A DNA stretch of 64,000 bases from Rhizobium sp. WYJ-E13 (GCF_018987265.1 NZ_CP076853.1:2046001-2110000), one strand, 5' to 3'; counted from the first letter of the stretch, positions 1 to 8,793 are shown. Translations and numbers: made by a program. The notes: a model not told the origin generated them from the sequence alone.

Positions 1-847
1 GCATGGCTTTCGCAGCGGCACGGTCCTGCTCAAACAGGAAGAACACGTCGGTCGCGGCCGGATGGACGACCGGAAAGACCATATCCGAAACCATGATCAT
101 GCTCTTGCCGCCATCTTCGACCCGCACGCCGATATGGCCGGGTGTGTGGCCGGTCAGGTCGACGATCGAAACACCGCGCATGATCTCGCGCTCTCCGTCG
201 ATCGCTTGGAGCCTCGGATATAGCCGCACGACCTCCTCCGTCATCTTGAAGCTCGCCTGCAGGTAATCAGGCGCGCCGTTGCGCTTGGCCGGATCGGTCC
301 AGTGAGTGATGTCGCGACGATCGATGTAAAGCTCGGCTCCGGGGTAGTTGTTCTTGCCTCCCAGAACCAGCCCGCCCATGTGGTCCTGGTGCATATGCGT
401 CACGATGACCGCGTCGATCTTGTCGGGCTGCAGACCGAGCGCGGCGAGTGCCTGTGGTAACTGTCCGGTCTGCCCGATCGAACCTGCCGCACCGGCGTCG
501 ATCAGGATGCGGCGCTCACCATCCTCGACGAGATATTGGTTGAAGAGAAACCGAACCCCACTCGGCCGGGCCGTAAACTGTGCGCTTGCCGCCCTCTCGA
601 CCTCGGACGCTGAGCGCCCCGGAAAGTAGTCATAGGGCATATCGGCATACCCGTCCGTCAGTGCCGTCACGGTGAACCGACCGATGCGGATCTGTGCGAG
701 CGGGTTCACCGCAACAGGCGCCTTGGCAGCTTCCTGCGTCGCCGCACGGGCGGTGGTGTCGCCGAGCAGGCCTCCACCGAGGAGGCTTCCCCCGATGAGG
801 CCGAGAGGCAGGGCGCCGGCAAAGGCGCGACGTGAAAGTTGAGGCAT
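1..847 (-). CDS. MBL-fold metallo-hydrolase, exported, 3' end cut by window edge
   Basis: The reverse strand is open from an ATG at 847 to the window edge (about 282 codons), so the C-terminus is missing. The N-terminus reads MPQLSRRAFAG followed by a Gly/Leu-rich hydrophobic stretch, a Tat-like or general signal peptide, so the enzyme is probably periplasmic. The metal-binding signature THMHQDHMGG (H151, H153, D155, H156) and a later HTPGHIG motif place it in the metallo-beta-lactamase-fold hydrolases, which bind two metals and cleave esters, lactones or similar bonds. The substrate cannot be told; a quorum-quenching lactonase or a general MBL hydrolase are both possible. It is transcribed divergently from a LysR regulator that starts 135 bp away, the usual layout for a LysR protein and its target. 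Confidence 0.85.
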   Translation of the reverse strand, partial: MPQLSRRAFAGALPLGLIGGSLLGGGLLGDTTARAATQEAAKAPVAVNPLAQIRIGRFTVTALTDGYADMPYDYFPGRSASEVERAASAQFTARPSGVRFLFNQYLVEDGERRILIDAGAAGSIGQTGQLPQALAALGLQPDKIDAVIVTHMHQDHMGGLVLGGKNNYPGAELYIDRRDITHWTDPAKRNGAPDYLQASFKMTEEVVRLYPRLQAIDGEREIMRGVSIVDLTGHTPGHIGVRVEDGGKSMIMVSDMVFPVVHPAATDVFFLFEQDRAAAKAM

Positions 848-944
848 GACATCTTTCTCCGGGATCAGTAGCACGATGGGAGCTACCTCGAGCCCCTTGA
901 CGACGCGGATGCTATGACATCCGCAAACAACGCGGTATCGTGGC

Positions 945-967
945 AATGTGGAAACATTCTTCCCATT
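945..967. promoter_or_regulatory. Candidate LysR operator in the divergent intergenic region
   Basis: Imperfect dyad AATGTGGAA-ACATTC-TTCCCATT lies 16 bp before the LysR start and about 100 bp before the MBL gene. LysR proteins usually bind such dyads between divergent genes. This is inferred from position and symmetry only. Confidence 0.35.
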
Positions 968-982
968 TTATGGAAGGCTTCG

Positions 983-1879
983 ATGGATCGTCTTGATGCG
1001 ATGGCGGTGCTATTGGCGGTGGTCGACGCCGGCAGTCTTTCTGCCGGGGCACGGCGGCTGAATACGCCGCTCGCCACGGTAAGCCGCAAAGTGGCCGATC
1101 TTGAACAGCATCTCGGCGTCTGCTTGGTCGTGCGCACCCGCCGCGGCCTCGCCTTGACGGAGGAAGGGCGCGCCTTCGTCGCCGCGTCGCGTCGTATTCT
1201 CGAGGACCTGGACGCGGCGGAGCGACAGGCCAGCGGCGATTATGGAGCGCTGCGTGGCGGGCTGCACGTGACCGCGCCGATTGCCTTCGGCGAGCGCCAT
1301 CTGCTGCCAATTGCGCTCGAATTCCTCAAGGAGCAACCCGATATCAACCTGCGGCTGACCCTGAGTGATCGGCAGCTAAGTCTGGCGGATGAGCAAGTCG
1401 ATGTAGCCCTACGGATCGGGCACCTGCCGGACAGCGCGATTATCGCAACACGGGTTGGTGTCGTCCGCCGGGTGATCTGCGCGAGCCCTGACTATCTCGC
1501 CCGCCGAGGAGTGCCGCGTCAGCCGCAAGACCTCGCCCCGCATGATGGCATAAGCTTCCAGGGCTTCGAGACCGCCCCGGAATGGCGATACCGCCGGGAC
1601 GGCGCGGCCTTCGCCGTCGAGCCGCGCCTCAAACTCGCAGTCAACACGACAGAGGCTGCCATTCAGGCTGCGCTGGCCGGGATCGGCATTATTCGCGTGC
1701 TTTCTTACCAGATCAACGAACATTTGCGCTCTGGGGCTCTGCAGGAATTGTTGGCGGAGTTCGCACCGGAGCCGCTACCCGTCAATGTTATTCACGGACC
1801 AGCCGATCCGCTGTCGCTGAAGGTGCGATGCTTCCTTGACTGGATCGGCCCACGCCTGCGCGCGCGGATGGCATCCTAG
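983..1879 (+). CDS. LysR-family transcriptional regulator
   Basis: A 298-residue protein. Residues 1-60 form the winged helix-turn-helix (ARRLNTPLATVSRKVADLEQ), and about 90-290 the periplasmic-binding-protein-like effector domain. The start at 983 is chosen because GGAAGG lies at 972-977 and MDRLDAMAVLLAVVDAGS matches the usual LysR N-terminus; an upstream ATG at 914 would add 23 unlikely residues. The effector half resembles the large subgroup that regulates adjacent oxidoreductases or hydrolases (DLAPHDGISF, ALAGIGIIRV). It probably controls the divergent MBL hydrolase and itself. Confidence 0.9.
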   Translation: MDRLDAMAVLLAVVDAGSLSAGARRLNTPLATVSRKVADLEQHLGVCLVVRTRRGLALTEEGRAFVAASRRILEDLDAAERQASGDYGALRGGLHVTAPIAFGERHLLPIALEFLKEQPDINLRLTLSDRQLSLADEQVDVALRIGHLPDSAIIATRVGVVRRVICASPDYLARRGVPRQPQDLAPHDGISFQGFETAPEWRYRRDGAAFAVEPRLKLAVNTTEAAIQAALAGIGIIRVLSYQINEHLRSGALQELLAEFAPEPLPVNVIHGPADPLSLKVRCFLDWIGPRLRARMAS

Positions 1880-2368
1880 CGTTCCGCCTATCAGACGCGC
1901 CTCCGTTGATGGCTGTCAGGCTCACTGATCGTCGATCGTCCTGCATGACGACGCGCTGGCGCTGGACTTTGCGCAAGCTATGTCACGGGGTGATGTCTAT
2001 GGGCAGATGGGCGGTACCGGGAGAGGATTAGACCAGCGGCCGCAGCAGGCTAATCACAATATACGGCGCCGATTTTATCCACAGGTTTATTTCTGGATTC
2101 CAGGCGTAAAAAATCCCGCAGAAGCTGGATTTTTTGCAGCGAACAGCCAAACTAATCCAACTGGTCGAATTGCTGCGCTTCGTGCCCGGGCGTCTAATTG
2201 TGATGTCGCGGTGGAGGGCACAGATGAGACAAGCACCGGGGCTGGGGCTCGTCTTGGTGCTGGGTGGCGAGCCCCAATATCTTCGCCAGTGATCTGATAA
2301 ACTGCGTTAGAAAAAAGACTGCCTCGGGGGACGCTAAAGGATGAACTCCATCTTCAGAAGGTCCGCCA
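1880..2368. other. Intergenic region, 489 bp, no convincing gene
   Basis: A 105-codon frame at 1980-2297 has no ribosome-binding site and an unlikely composition. The only structured element seen is the hairpin at 2108-2135. Confidence 0.5.
2108..2135. terminator. Possible bidirectional terminator hairpin
   Basis: Perfect 9-bp inverted repeat AAAAAATCC / GGATTTTTT around a 10-nt loop. The stem ends in A or T runs on both strands, as a bidirectional Rho-independent terminator would, but it is AT-rich and 230 bp after the LysR stop. Confidence 0.35.
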
Positions 2369-2662
2369 ATGCCGCCATTGCTCGATGCCGACGACCCAAA
2401 CAGCCTTGATATCGTCTGCGATGTCATCCTGGTAGACTGGTATAACGCAGGCGTAGACACCTTCGATATCAGAGACTTCCGGGAGGAAATGGAGCTGCAC
2501 TATCAAGAGGTGGGCAGGCCCGTCCCTGCAGAGATTGCCGATCCCCAAAAACTCGTTCCAACCCTGCGGCTGCTGCAGGCGCGCATGCACATCGTCAAGC
2601 CGACGCGGATTACCGGTATCGAGTGGCAATTCCTGCGAAATGGTAACGGTAACGGGGATTGA
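2369..2662 (+). CDS. Small hypothetical protein, 97 residues
   Basis: Soluble acidic protein beginning MPPLLDADDPNSLDIVCDV. AGAAGG at 2356-2361, seven bases before the ATG, supports the start. No known domain is recognised; the C-terminus is Asn/Gly-rich (GNGNGNGD). A frame on the other strand (2354-2629) is less convincing because it lacks a ribosome-binding site. The gene lies in a stretch of mostly unknown accessory genes. Confidence 0.5.
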   Translation: MPPLLDADDPNSLDIVCDVILVDWYNAGVDTFDIRDFREEMELHYQEVGRPVPAEIADPQKLVPTLRLLQARMHIVKPTRITGIEWQFLRNGNGNGD

Positions 2663-3004
2663 AGGCGCAAGGGTGTGACAATATCAAGACTCCCGTCGGT
2701 CACTCCGGCGGCTTGACTCCCAGACCGAACGGAACATAATAAGAACATCTTACAAGGTGAGCGGGTCGCGCGGCTACGCCCTTGTTACACGCCCATAAGC
2801 GTTGCGCGGTATGCCAGAAACGTCACCAGTGATCGAAAAGATCCGAAGATCGGCCTCATCGCTCCGGGTCTGGCAAAACAGCGGGCTTTAGATATGCGCA
2901 CGCGTTCCAGATTAATTTAAGCTGTGGCAGCTAGACGGCATCACATTGGCTTAATGATGCGTTATCCTTTCTGGCCCAAGGTGGACTTAAGCGCGGGAGG
3001 TAGA
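2663..3004. other. Intergenic region before the PIN module, 342 bp
   Basis: No gene is seen. It is moderately AT-rich close to 2890-2960 and should hold the promoter of the two-gene module that follows. No clear operator was found. Confidence 0.4.
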
Positions 3005-3727
3005 ATGTCCGACTTTCTTGAATATTCTTTCCGCATTATCGGACCGAAGCCCGAGACGATCGCTATGTCTCGTCTGGCCGCCTACATGACTGAGCTTGCG
3101 AAACTTATTGGCGCGTCCGAGCAGGTTCATTTCAAAGAAGTACGTGACAAGAGCGTTAGCATCGTTGCCCTGGCTGATGAAGAATTGGTCGCCTTCATAT
3201 CCCCTCGGATCCGGGAGGCCGCTCTTAATGACAATGACACGGATGCAGCGGCTCCTTGGCGCAAACTCAACGAGTACCTCGCTGAAGACGGGTGGACGGC
3301 CGAGATGCCGTTGCCCAAAGGTGGAGAGTTGATTTCTTTCCCAGGAGTGTCAAAAGCATCGAAACCTATTCGTATCGTTAATCAGCACACGTCGGTGCAA
3401 GGCAGGCTAATTCGTATCGAAGGAGCCGGGGATAAAATTAAGGTCGGCCTCGAAATTGACGGTGACCTGAATGCTCGCATCTCCATTGACTCTGTCCACG
3501 CCATATCGTTGGCTAGGCTCTTTCATCAATATGTCAGGGTGAGTGGTGACGGGAAGTGGCGGCGCGATACATCAGGGAAATGGTTCCTTGACAACCTCGC
3601 AGCAACATCCTTTGACGCCCTCGATGATGAGCCGCTCGTCGATACTCTTGAAAAACTGCGGGAAATCCTGCCCGATGAGGGCGGAGAGAATCTTATCAAA
3701 GCGCTGAATGAGCTACGCCGAGCATGA
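3005..3727 (+). CDS. Unknown 240-residue partner of the PIN-domain protein
   Basis: The start at 3005 follows GGGAGGTAGA, a strong ribosome-binding site; an upstream ATG at 2924 in the same frame is not supported. The protein is soluble, with no signal peptide or membrane helix. The C-terminal part contains VRVSGDGKWRRD and FLDNLAATSFDAL and ends in a charged helical tail. The middle (QGRLIRIEGAGDKIKVGLEI) looks like a beta-rich barrel or SH3/OB-like segment. It matches no AbrB, RHH, MazE or Phd antitoxin type. Its stop overlaps the start of the PIN gene by 4 bp, so translation is coupled and it is probably the partner or antitoxin; this role is inference. Confidence 0.75.
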   Translation: MSDFLEYSFRIIGPKPETIAMSRLAAYMTELAKLIGASEQVHFKEVRDKSVSIVALADEELVAFISPRIREAALNDNDTDAAAPWRKLNEYLAEDGWTAEMPLPKGGELISFPGVSKASKPIRIVNQHTSVQGRLIRIEGAGDKIKVGLEIDGDLNARISIDSVHAISLARLFHQYVRVSGDGKWRRDTSGKWFLDNLAATSFDALDDEPLVDTLEKLREILPDEGGENLIKALNELRRA

Positions 3728-4218
3728 TTGTCGTTGATTCAGTCTTTCTAGTCCTGATGATCGACCCCGAAAGCACGCAAGACAACGGTCGCGTCGGCAA
3801 GGTAAGACATTTCGTGCAAGGGCTATCCAAGACAAATAGCGTCATAATGATCCCGGCACCGGCAATAGCCGAACTGGTCGCTGGACGAGCGCAAAAAATC
3901 GAAGAGGTTGTCGAGACGATCAGGCGTCTCAAGGGTTTTACAGTTCAGCCGTTTGACGAAGTTATTGCCATCGAGACTGGAGAGAGGATCGCTTTTCATC
4001 AGGCCAACTTGAAACCGCAGGATCGCGCCGCGCACTGGAAGGTGACGATGAAATACGATGCTATGATCGCTGCAACAGCCATCGTAAGAGGCGCAAGCGA
4101 TCTATACACTGACGATCCAAATTTAGGAAAGTATCTTAAAGACACTTCCGTAACGCTGCGTCTTATCGACGACCTACCTTCTCCACCGGAAGACCCGCAG
4201 CAAAAGTTCGACTTATAA
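3724..4218 (+). CDS. PIN-domain ribonuclease-like protein (VapC-like toxin candidate)
   Basis: A 164-residue protein with the acidic pattern of PIN nucleases: D5 (MIVVDSV), E50 (PAPAIAELVAG), D112 (KYDAMIAATA) and D130-D131 (LYTDD). PIN proteins cleave RNA with Mg2+ or Mn2+, and VapC toxins usually target tRNA or rRNA. At 164 residues it is longer than a typical 130-residue VapC. The ATG overlaps the previous stop (ATGA), indicating translational coupling. The partner is not a classical VapB, so this may be an uncommon toxin-antitoxin or defence module. GC content is below that of the flanking core genes, suggesting transfer. Confidence 0.8.
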   Translation: MIVVDSVFLVLMIDPESTQDNGRVGKVRHFVQGLSKTNSVIMIPAPAIAELVAGRAQKIEEVVETIRRLKGFTVQPFDEVIAIETGERIAFHQANLKPQDRAAHWKVTMKYDAMIAATAIVRGASDLYTDDPNLGKYLKDTSVTLRLIDDLPSPPEDPQQKFDL

Positions 4219-4675
4219 ACGCTTGCCGATCTTGGATCATCATGCAGACCCCTCTTCCCTCAATTCTGCGGCCTCGGCCCAGCCCAAGGATGCCCCTGCC
4301 TCTCAGTTATTTCTGCAGATTCGACGTCAGGGCCGTGTCGTACCGTTTTCACAATTTCGCGATGGCGTCGGCATCCGGCGAACTGCTTTGCGCGATGAGA
4401 TTACGAGTTTCTTGAGGTAATGTTCGTATCCGGGCAGTGAGGCTGTCATGATCATTTTCGCCGTCCTGCCGCGGACGCAGCCTGCTCTTCTCTATAGCAT
4501 GCAATTTTCCTGCGTCGACTGCGAACCAGCCTTGTCGGCATCTTTCGGCATTTCGCTGGAAAGCGCGGGTCTGCCGCGATAAGAACTTCGAAAGTTCGGC
4601 GCCCCCATGTGGGTTCAAACCCTGCCCCGAAACCCGACGAAAACGGTGCGCCAGCGCCCTACCCTGAGACCTCGC
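4219..4675. other. Intergenic region between convergent genes, 457 bp
   Basis: Short frames on both strands (for example 4349-4618 minus) lack ribosome-binding sites. A GTGGGTTCAAACC segment near 4610 resembles a tRNA T-arm, but no tRNA fold could be built around it. Nothing else is seen. Confidence 0.4.
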
Positions 4676-5455
4676 CTACCCCGGCGAGACGTCAGGCCCT
4701 CCGGCGGCTCTTTGAACCAGGCGGGCGACCACTTCAGTGCGGTTCTGCGCCTGCAGCTTGCGCATGATATGTTGCAGATGCATCTTCACCGTATGCCCCG
4801 ACAGATTGAGTTTTCCGGCAATCACCTTGTTCGAGCAGCCGCTCTGCAACGCTGCCAGCACATCCGCTTCCCGCGGCGTGAATTCGGCGATCGCCAGGTA
4901 TTGCGTCCTGTCATCCAGGCGTTTTTCGGCCTCGCTTCTCGCCGGAACATGCTCGTTCGCGCCGTTTGTCACCGCGCCCAACAACTGCGGGAAGAATGTT
5001 CCTCCTGCCAGAACGAGACGAAGACCGGCAAGCGCGATGTCGATGGGAAGCGAAGTCGAGAAAAAGCCGCGGATACCCATCTTGAGCGCCTGACGGGCTA
5101 TGTCGACGTCGTCGGTTCCTGAGAGCAACGTGATAGGTGCCTCGGGAAACCGTGCAGCAATTGCCGCGAGATCATCTCGCAGGCTGGGGCTCTCGACACT
5201 TCTGCCGGCCAGATCCAGTGCGATCAAACGCACCTCGGCTCCAAGAGCCCGATCAAGGCTCTCGGTCGAGATCAGGTCGATAAAGTTCCACCCCGCGAGC
5301 TCATGCTGAAGAAGCTTCACGACGGTGGTGCGAGCCAGTGTAGAATGCTCAATTATGATCACAGTTGGTGCATTGCGCCCCATACGGCGCTTAGATTTAG
5401 CACTGTCGGACACTTGCGTGCTCCCCACAAGATTTGCAACCCAACAGCTACTCAC
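4676..5455 (-). CDS. LuxR/NarL-type regulator with degenerate receiver domain
   Basis: A 259-residue protein. Residues about 30-150 have a receiver-like fold (VIIIEHS, LIALDLAG, ITLLSG), and 195-255 a LuxR helix-turn-helix (FTPREADVLAALQSGCSNKVIAGKLNLSGHTVKMH in part). The receiver keeps the Asp of strand 3 (ALD). It has EH instead of the acidic pair in strand 1 and lacks the conserved Lys (FFSTSLP where a KP loop is expected), so phosphorylation is doubtful. A GTG start at 5455 is preferred because AGGA lies upstream; an ATG at 5383 (MGRNAPT) would remove 24 residues but lacks a ribosome-binding site. Its targets are unknown. Confidence 0.85.
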   Translation of the reverse strand: MSSCWVANLVGSTQVSDSAKSKRRMGRNAPTVIIIEHSTLARTTVVKLLQHELAGWNFIDLISTESLDRALGAEVRLIALDLAGRSVESPSLRDDLAAIAARFPEAPITLLSGTDDVDIARQALKMGIRGFFSTSLPIDIALAGLRLVLAGGTFFPQLLGAVTNGANEHVPARSEAEKRLDDRTQYLAIAEFTPREADVLAALQSGCSNKVIAGKLNLSGHTVKMHLQHIMRKLQAQNRTEVVARLVQRAAGGPDVSPG

Positions 5456-6124
5456 ATTATTCCTGTTCTCGCTTCATGTCATGAGAAAAAACGAGTGTAT
5501 TGCCAGCCTCAATAGTCTGATCTCGCATGATAATTCTTATAGTCTATAAGATTCAGGTGAGAGACAACTGGGCCTGTAGAGCACTTTGGAAAGCGTATCT
5601 GCGAGAACTTGCCGGTTCGACTTGTCGCTGCAGACTGTCCAGTCTTCGCCGAATTCACGTATGGAAAGCGCCTCAACAAAGCTTTCAAAGGCACTGAAAA
5701 GGCGAGCGATCTGCTTCAGATCCATTGGGGAATGAGACGTTGGATGGAACGCCCTGGCGATCCGTTCGGTTTTCTTCCCACATCTCATGTCAAAGCAGCC
5801 GCTGACCTCGACGCCGAAACGTCCAGAGCGAAAAGCAAAAACAAGCCCGAGATGCCTGGTAACCCTTTATGATTACTGAATAACTGGGGGCCATTGACGC
5901 ACCAGGACGCATTAATACCAGCTGGCCTCGTTTTCACTCAGGCAACACTGCGCCGGCACCGACAGATGTCGGCCTCTTCTATGACAATGCGGATAAGGTC
6001 ATGGTGGAATGTTCGGTATCTCGATGAGCCGGCCGTGCCATGTCGGCCCAAACGACGAAAGCCGGGGGCTGAACGGGCATCTCGCCGCGAGGCTAGAGCT
6101 GCACACCCGTCAACAGCATACGTT
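5456..6124. other. Poorly resolved accessory stretch, 669 bp
   Basis: Overlapping short frames occur on both strands (5609-5872 plus; 5537-5788 minus, containing MDLKQIARLFSAFESFVEAL). The minus-strand one has a protein-like composition, but neither has a convincing ribosome-binding site. The beginning (5456-5550) is AT-rich and should carry the promoter of the LuxR-type gene. Confidence 0.35.
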
Positions 6125-6463
6125 TTAATGAAATTTGTGAAGGACAATCAGGCGCTCACCGTCGCGGCCCGTCCACTCGGATGCACTGTAGAAGAAGCAG
6201 CTTGGGTAATCTTCCAAGTAAGGCTTCTCTGACACATGCAAGTTTGAGCGGATCGACTTCCAAAATTCAAAACGTTCATTCAGCGGTATCCAGCGCAGCG
6301 GCCTGCCGACGTTAACTTCTAGAAATCTGATAGGGGCTTCTCGAAGCAGGTCGCGGATATCCTCTTCAGTGACGTCGTCCCTCACGCACTGACCGAACTC
6401 TCCTTTGTCATCCCACAACTTGGTAAGCGGCCCGCCCACATACTTGCGTTCTACATTTGTCAT
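6125..6463 (-). CDS. Hypothetical protein, 112 residues
   Basis: Soluble protein starting MTNVERKYVGGPLTKLWDD, with an AGGA ribosome-binding site just upstream of the ATG. It is rich in aromatic residues toward the C-terminus (ERFEFWKSIRSNL, YPSCFFYSASEWTG). There is no signal peptide, membrane helix or recognised domain. Size and composition resemble immunity or other accessory proteins, but no function can be assigned. It stands alone, downstream of the Gly-rich protein gene and in the same direction. Confidence 0.55.
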   Translation of the reverse strand: MTNVERKYVGGPLTKLWDDKGEFGQCVRDDVTEEDIRDLLREAPIRFLEVNVGRPLRWIPLNERFEFWKSIRSNLHVSEKPYLEDYPSCFFYSASEWTGRDGERLIVLHKFH

Positions 6464-6605
6464 CTCATTCCTGCGATTCCGGCTTCACCGTGTGCCACCT
6501 TGTCACTGCAGCGCAACCTCACCCGAAAATGTCCGCGAAGAAAAGGCCTACGACACTCTGTCAACAGAACCCAGAGTTCCATGTTGGAGGAAAAATGGAA
6601 ATGCC

Positions 6606-7691
6606 CTAGCTGTGCAGGAAGCCCATGATATCGTCGACGAGAGCCGAATGGGCGTCCGTGAGGTTGCCCACTCCGCCGTGTCCCCCGATGCCTGCCATCT
6701 GGAGCGCATGCTGATCATAAAGAACATGATCGATCTGCTGGGCGTCTGCCGTCCCGCCGGCGGGAACCGCGATGTTGATGGGATGGAAATAGGCGAAATT
6801 GGCGTCGACCATGCTGCCGGTCGACGATCCGACCCCGCCACCGCCACCCGCATGGCTGCCGGTAAAAATCGTGTCCGACGACAGGTTGAAGCCACCGCCA
6901 TTGCCGCCGATGCCGGCGATCTGCACAGCGCCCTGATCGAAAATGACGTTGTTGGTCTGATGCGCCTGCGCCGAGCCGCCCGCGGCGCCGATGGCGATAT
7001 TGATCGGCGAGAAGATGGCGATACTCACGTCGACGATGCTGCCGACGAAATATCCATTGCCGCCGTGGCCCGCATAAAAGTCGCCGGTCAATGTCAGCGA
7101 TGTTCCCGGGCTCAGCGAGTCATGGCCCGCGACATTATGGTCTCCGCCAGAGCCGCCCATGCCGCCGATCTGGGTTGCGCCCTGCAGGAACAGGGCGTTG
7201 TTCGATTGGTCGGCGTGAGCCACCGCACCAGGGCCTGCAGCCACGGCGGCATTCACGGGGACAAACAGCGCGGTTTCGGTGCTGACGAGGCCACCGTAGA
7301 AGACCCCATTGCCGCCGCTGCCGGCATGACTGCCGCCGTCGCCGCCGCCGATAGCAACATTGCCGCTTCCGCCATTCCCGCCGATGCCGGCCATTTCGGT
7401 GGCATGCTGATTGATGAGCGCATTGTTGCCCTGAACGGCGTCGACAGAAGAATGAGGTCCCGCAATAGCGGCATTGGACGGCATGAAGACAGCCAATGCG
7501 TTGCTGCTGATCACGCCCTCACTGATCCCGTTACCGCCGCTGCCGGCTGACGTGTAACTCGGACCGGAAGCGACATCCAGCGGAAGCCAGGTCGGCACCA
7601 GCGCCAGATGACCCGCGGCCACATTGGAGGCGAGGTTCTGATCGGTGCCTGTCTTGGGCACGTCTTCCGACAAGGGACGATTTTCCGTCAT
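6606..7691 (-). CDS. Gly/Asn-rich repeat protein, probable type I secretion substrate
   Basis: A 361-residue protein (MTENRPLSEDVP...) without an N-terminal signal peptide. It has four imperfect repeats of about 70-75 residues, each with a P-x-N-x-A core, a Q-x-N-N-x-L-x-x-Q-x-A segment and an AGIGGNGG glycine turn. No RTX nonapeptides (GGxGxDxux) occur. The start at 7691 has GGAG upstream; an in-frame ATG at 7772 with AGAGG would add 27 residues. It is divergent from a 190-residue protein with one copy of the same repeat, followed by an ABC exporter and adaptor. Both are therefore likely cargo of that type I system (inference). Secreted Gly-rich proteins of this kind could serve in biofilm matrix or surface attachment. 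Confidence 0.7.
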   Translation of the reverse strand: MTENRPLSEDVPKTGTDQNLASNVAAGHLALVPTWLPLDVASGPSYTSAGSGGNGISEGVISSNALAVFMPSNAAIAGPHSSVDAVQGNNALINQHATEMAGIGGNGGSGNVAIGGGDGGSHAGSGGNGVFYGGLVSTETALFVPVNAAVAAGPGAVAHADQSNNALFLQGATQIGGMGGSGGDHNVAGHDSLSPGTSLTLTGDFYAGHGGNGYFVGSIVDVSIAIFSPINIAIGAAGGSAQAHQTNNVIFDQGAVQIAGIGGNGGGFNLSSDTIFTGSHAGGGGGVGSSTGSMVDANFAYFHPINIAVPAGGTADAQQIDHVLYDQHALQMAGIGGHGGVGNLTDAHSALVDDIMGFLHS

Positions 7692-8179
7692 TACCGTCTC
7701 CGTTCCGCGGCCAACCACGCGTCCATCAAGCGTGCAGTCTGAATTATCCAGGCCCTGAATTATCGGAGACATTGTGCCTCTGAACGTCGCAAAAGCGGAG
7801 CCTGCAATTCGTCTACATCCCCTCGGCTAGGACCGTAGCCATTTGGCCGTCATGGCCGCAGCCTCCCCCTGTCCGGGTTCGAGAGCACCAGATCCGCCTC
7901 CGCACGAGAGGTCTTGCAGCTTGCATCCCCTTTCTCGCGGCGGGACATGAACGTTTTCGGCCGGCACCGGATCATCAGGCATCAATCCAAAGCAACGCCA
8001 CGTCGTCTCGAAGTATACGCCCAAAGGAACGTCGCCGAATATCTAGATAGTTAGAAGTTTAAATCGAAGGCAATATTCGCTCGCGGTTGTATTGGCTGGC
8101 GGTGACATCGAATACCCACGCCGTAAGGGGGACGCCGTAAAAGATTCACGGACGAAACGAAGTAGAAGGAGTGACATCA
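7692..8179. other. Divergent promoter region between the two Gly-rich genes, 488 bp
   Basis: No gene is seen here. An AT-rich segment near 8035-8080 is a plausible promoter area. If the longer N-terminus of the minus-strand gene is used, the region shrinks to 7773-8179. Confidence 0.4.
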
Positions 8180-8752
8180 ATGCCTATTCCACAAATGTCT
8201 GACACGATCTATCTCAACAACCCGGATGCGGGCGACGCCAATGCCGGCAACGGCGGTGATGGCAACAACCACGGCAACATCAACTACAATCCGGTTGCCT
8301 ATGTGGACCCCTCACAAACGGTCTACGGGGCAGAGACCCATCTGCACAACGGCGATCACGTCTGGCAGACGGCAGGTTGGGACGCCGGCGGTGGCGGACC
8401 CGGCGGCTTCAGCCAGGCCCAGAACGGCTTCCTGGCATCGCTCACCAGCGGCGCCGGCGGCGCGGGAGGAGAAGCACACTCCAACGGCGATCAAGGCAAT
8501 ACGAGCGGCGGCGACACGGCTACGGTGAATGCGGCGACGACCGCGACACAATATACGCAGCTCGTGGCTGACCAGCATGCCACCATCCTCGCAGGCGTCG
8601 GCGGCAACGGCGGCAACGGAAACAACGCTCTGGGCGGCGATATCGCATCGGCTCTGGTTCACACCGATCCCGAAACGACGACGGTGAACAATTCACTCGA
8701 TCATTTCATCAACGCCTTCGGCCATATCGACGTCAGCCATCTCGGCTCATGA
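8180..8752 (+). CDS. Small Gly/Asn-rich protein, probable type I secretion substrate
   Basis: A 190-residue acidic protein (MPIPQMSDTIYLNN) with Asn/Gly-rich blocks (DANAGNGGDGNNHGN) and no signal peptide. AAGGAG at 8166-8171 supports the ATG at 8180; the GTG at 8171 is less likely. The segment VADQHATILAGVGGNGGNGN matches the repeat of the divergent 361-residue protein (INQHATEMAGIGGNGGSGN). The gene is directly upstream of the ABC exporter, separated by a hairpin that could dampen read-through. Cargo genes are often placed just before their type I exporter. Its external role is unknown. Confidence 0.75.
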   Translation: MPIPQMSDTIYLNNPDAGDANAGNGGDGNNHGNINYNPVAYVDPSQTVYGAETHLHNGDHVWQTAGWDAGGGGPGGFSQAQNGFLASLTSGAGGAGGEAHSNGDQGNTSGGDTATVNAATTATQYTQLVADQHATILAGVGGNGGNGNNALGGDIASALVHTDPETTTVNNSLDHFINAFGHIDVSHLGS

Positions 8753-8763
8753 CCTCAGTCCCT

Positions 8764-8793
8764 GAGGGTCGCCGGCTCCGGCTGGCGACCCTC
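8764..8793 (+). terminator. Strong hairpin between substrate and exporter genes
   Basis: Perfect 10-bp stem GAGGGTCGCC / GGCGACCCTC with a GC-rich loop, 12 bp after the substrate stop. There is no T run, so it may act as a partial terminator or mRNA stabiliser that sets a high substrate-to-exporter ratio. Confidence 0.6.

Noticed and set aside
1980..2297. 105-codon plus-strand frame
   Set aside because: It has no ribosome-binding site, contains the terminator-like hairpin and has an unlikely composition.
4560..4640. tRNA-like T-arm sequence GTGGGTTCAAACC
   Set aside because: No matching acceptor, D or anticodon arms could be formed on either strand.
5894..6232. 112-codon plus-strand frame
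   Set aside because: It has no ribosome-binding site and overlaps the better supported minus-strand gene at 6125-6463.
6606..8752. RTX toxin repeats in the Gly-rich proteins
   Set aside because: No GGxGxDxux nonapeptides are present; the glycine turns are AGIGGNGG without the calcium-binding Asp pattern.
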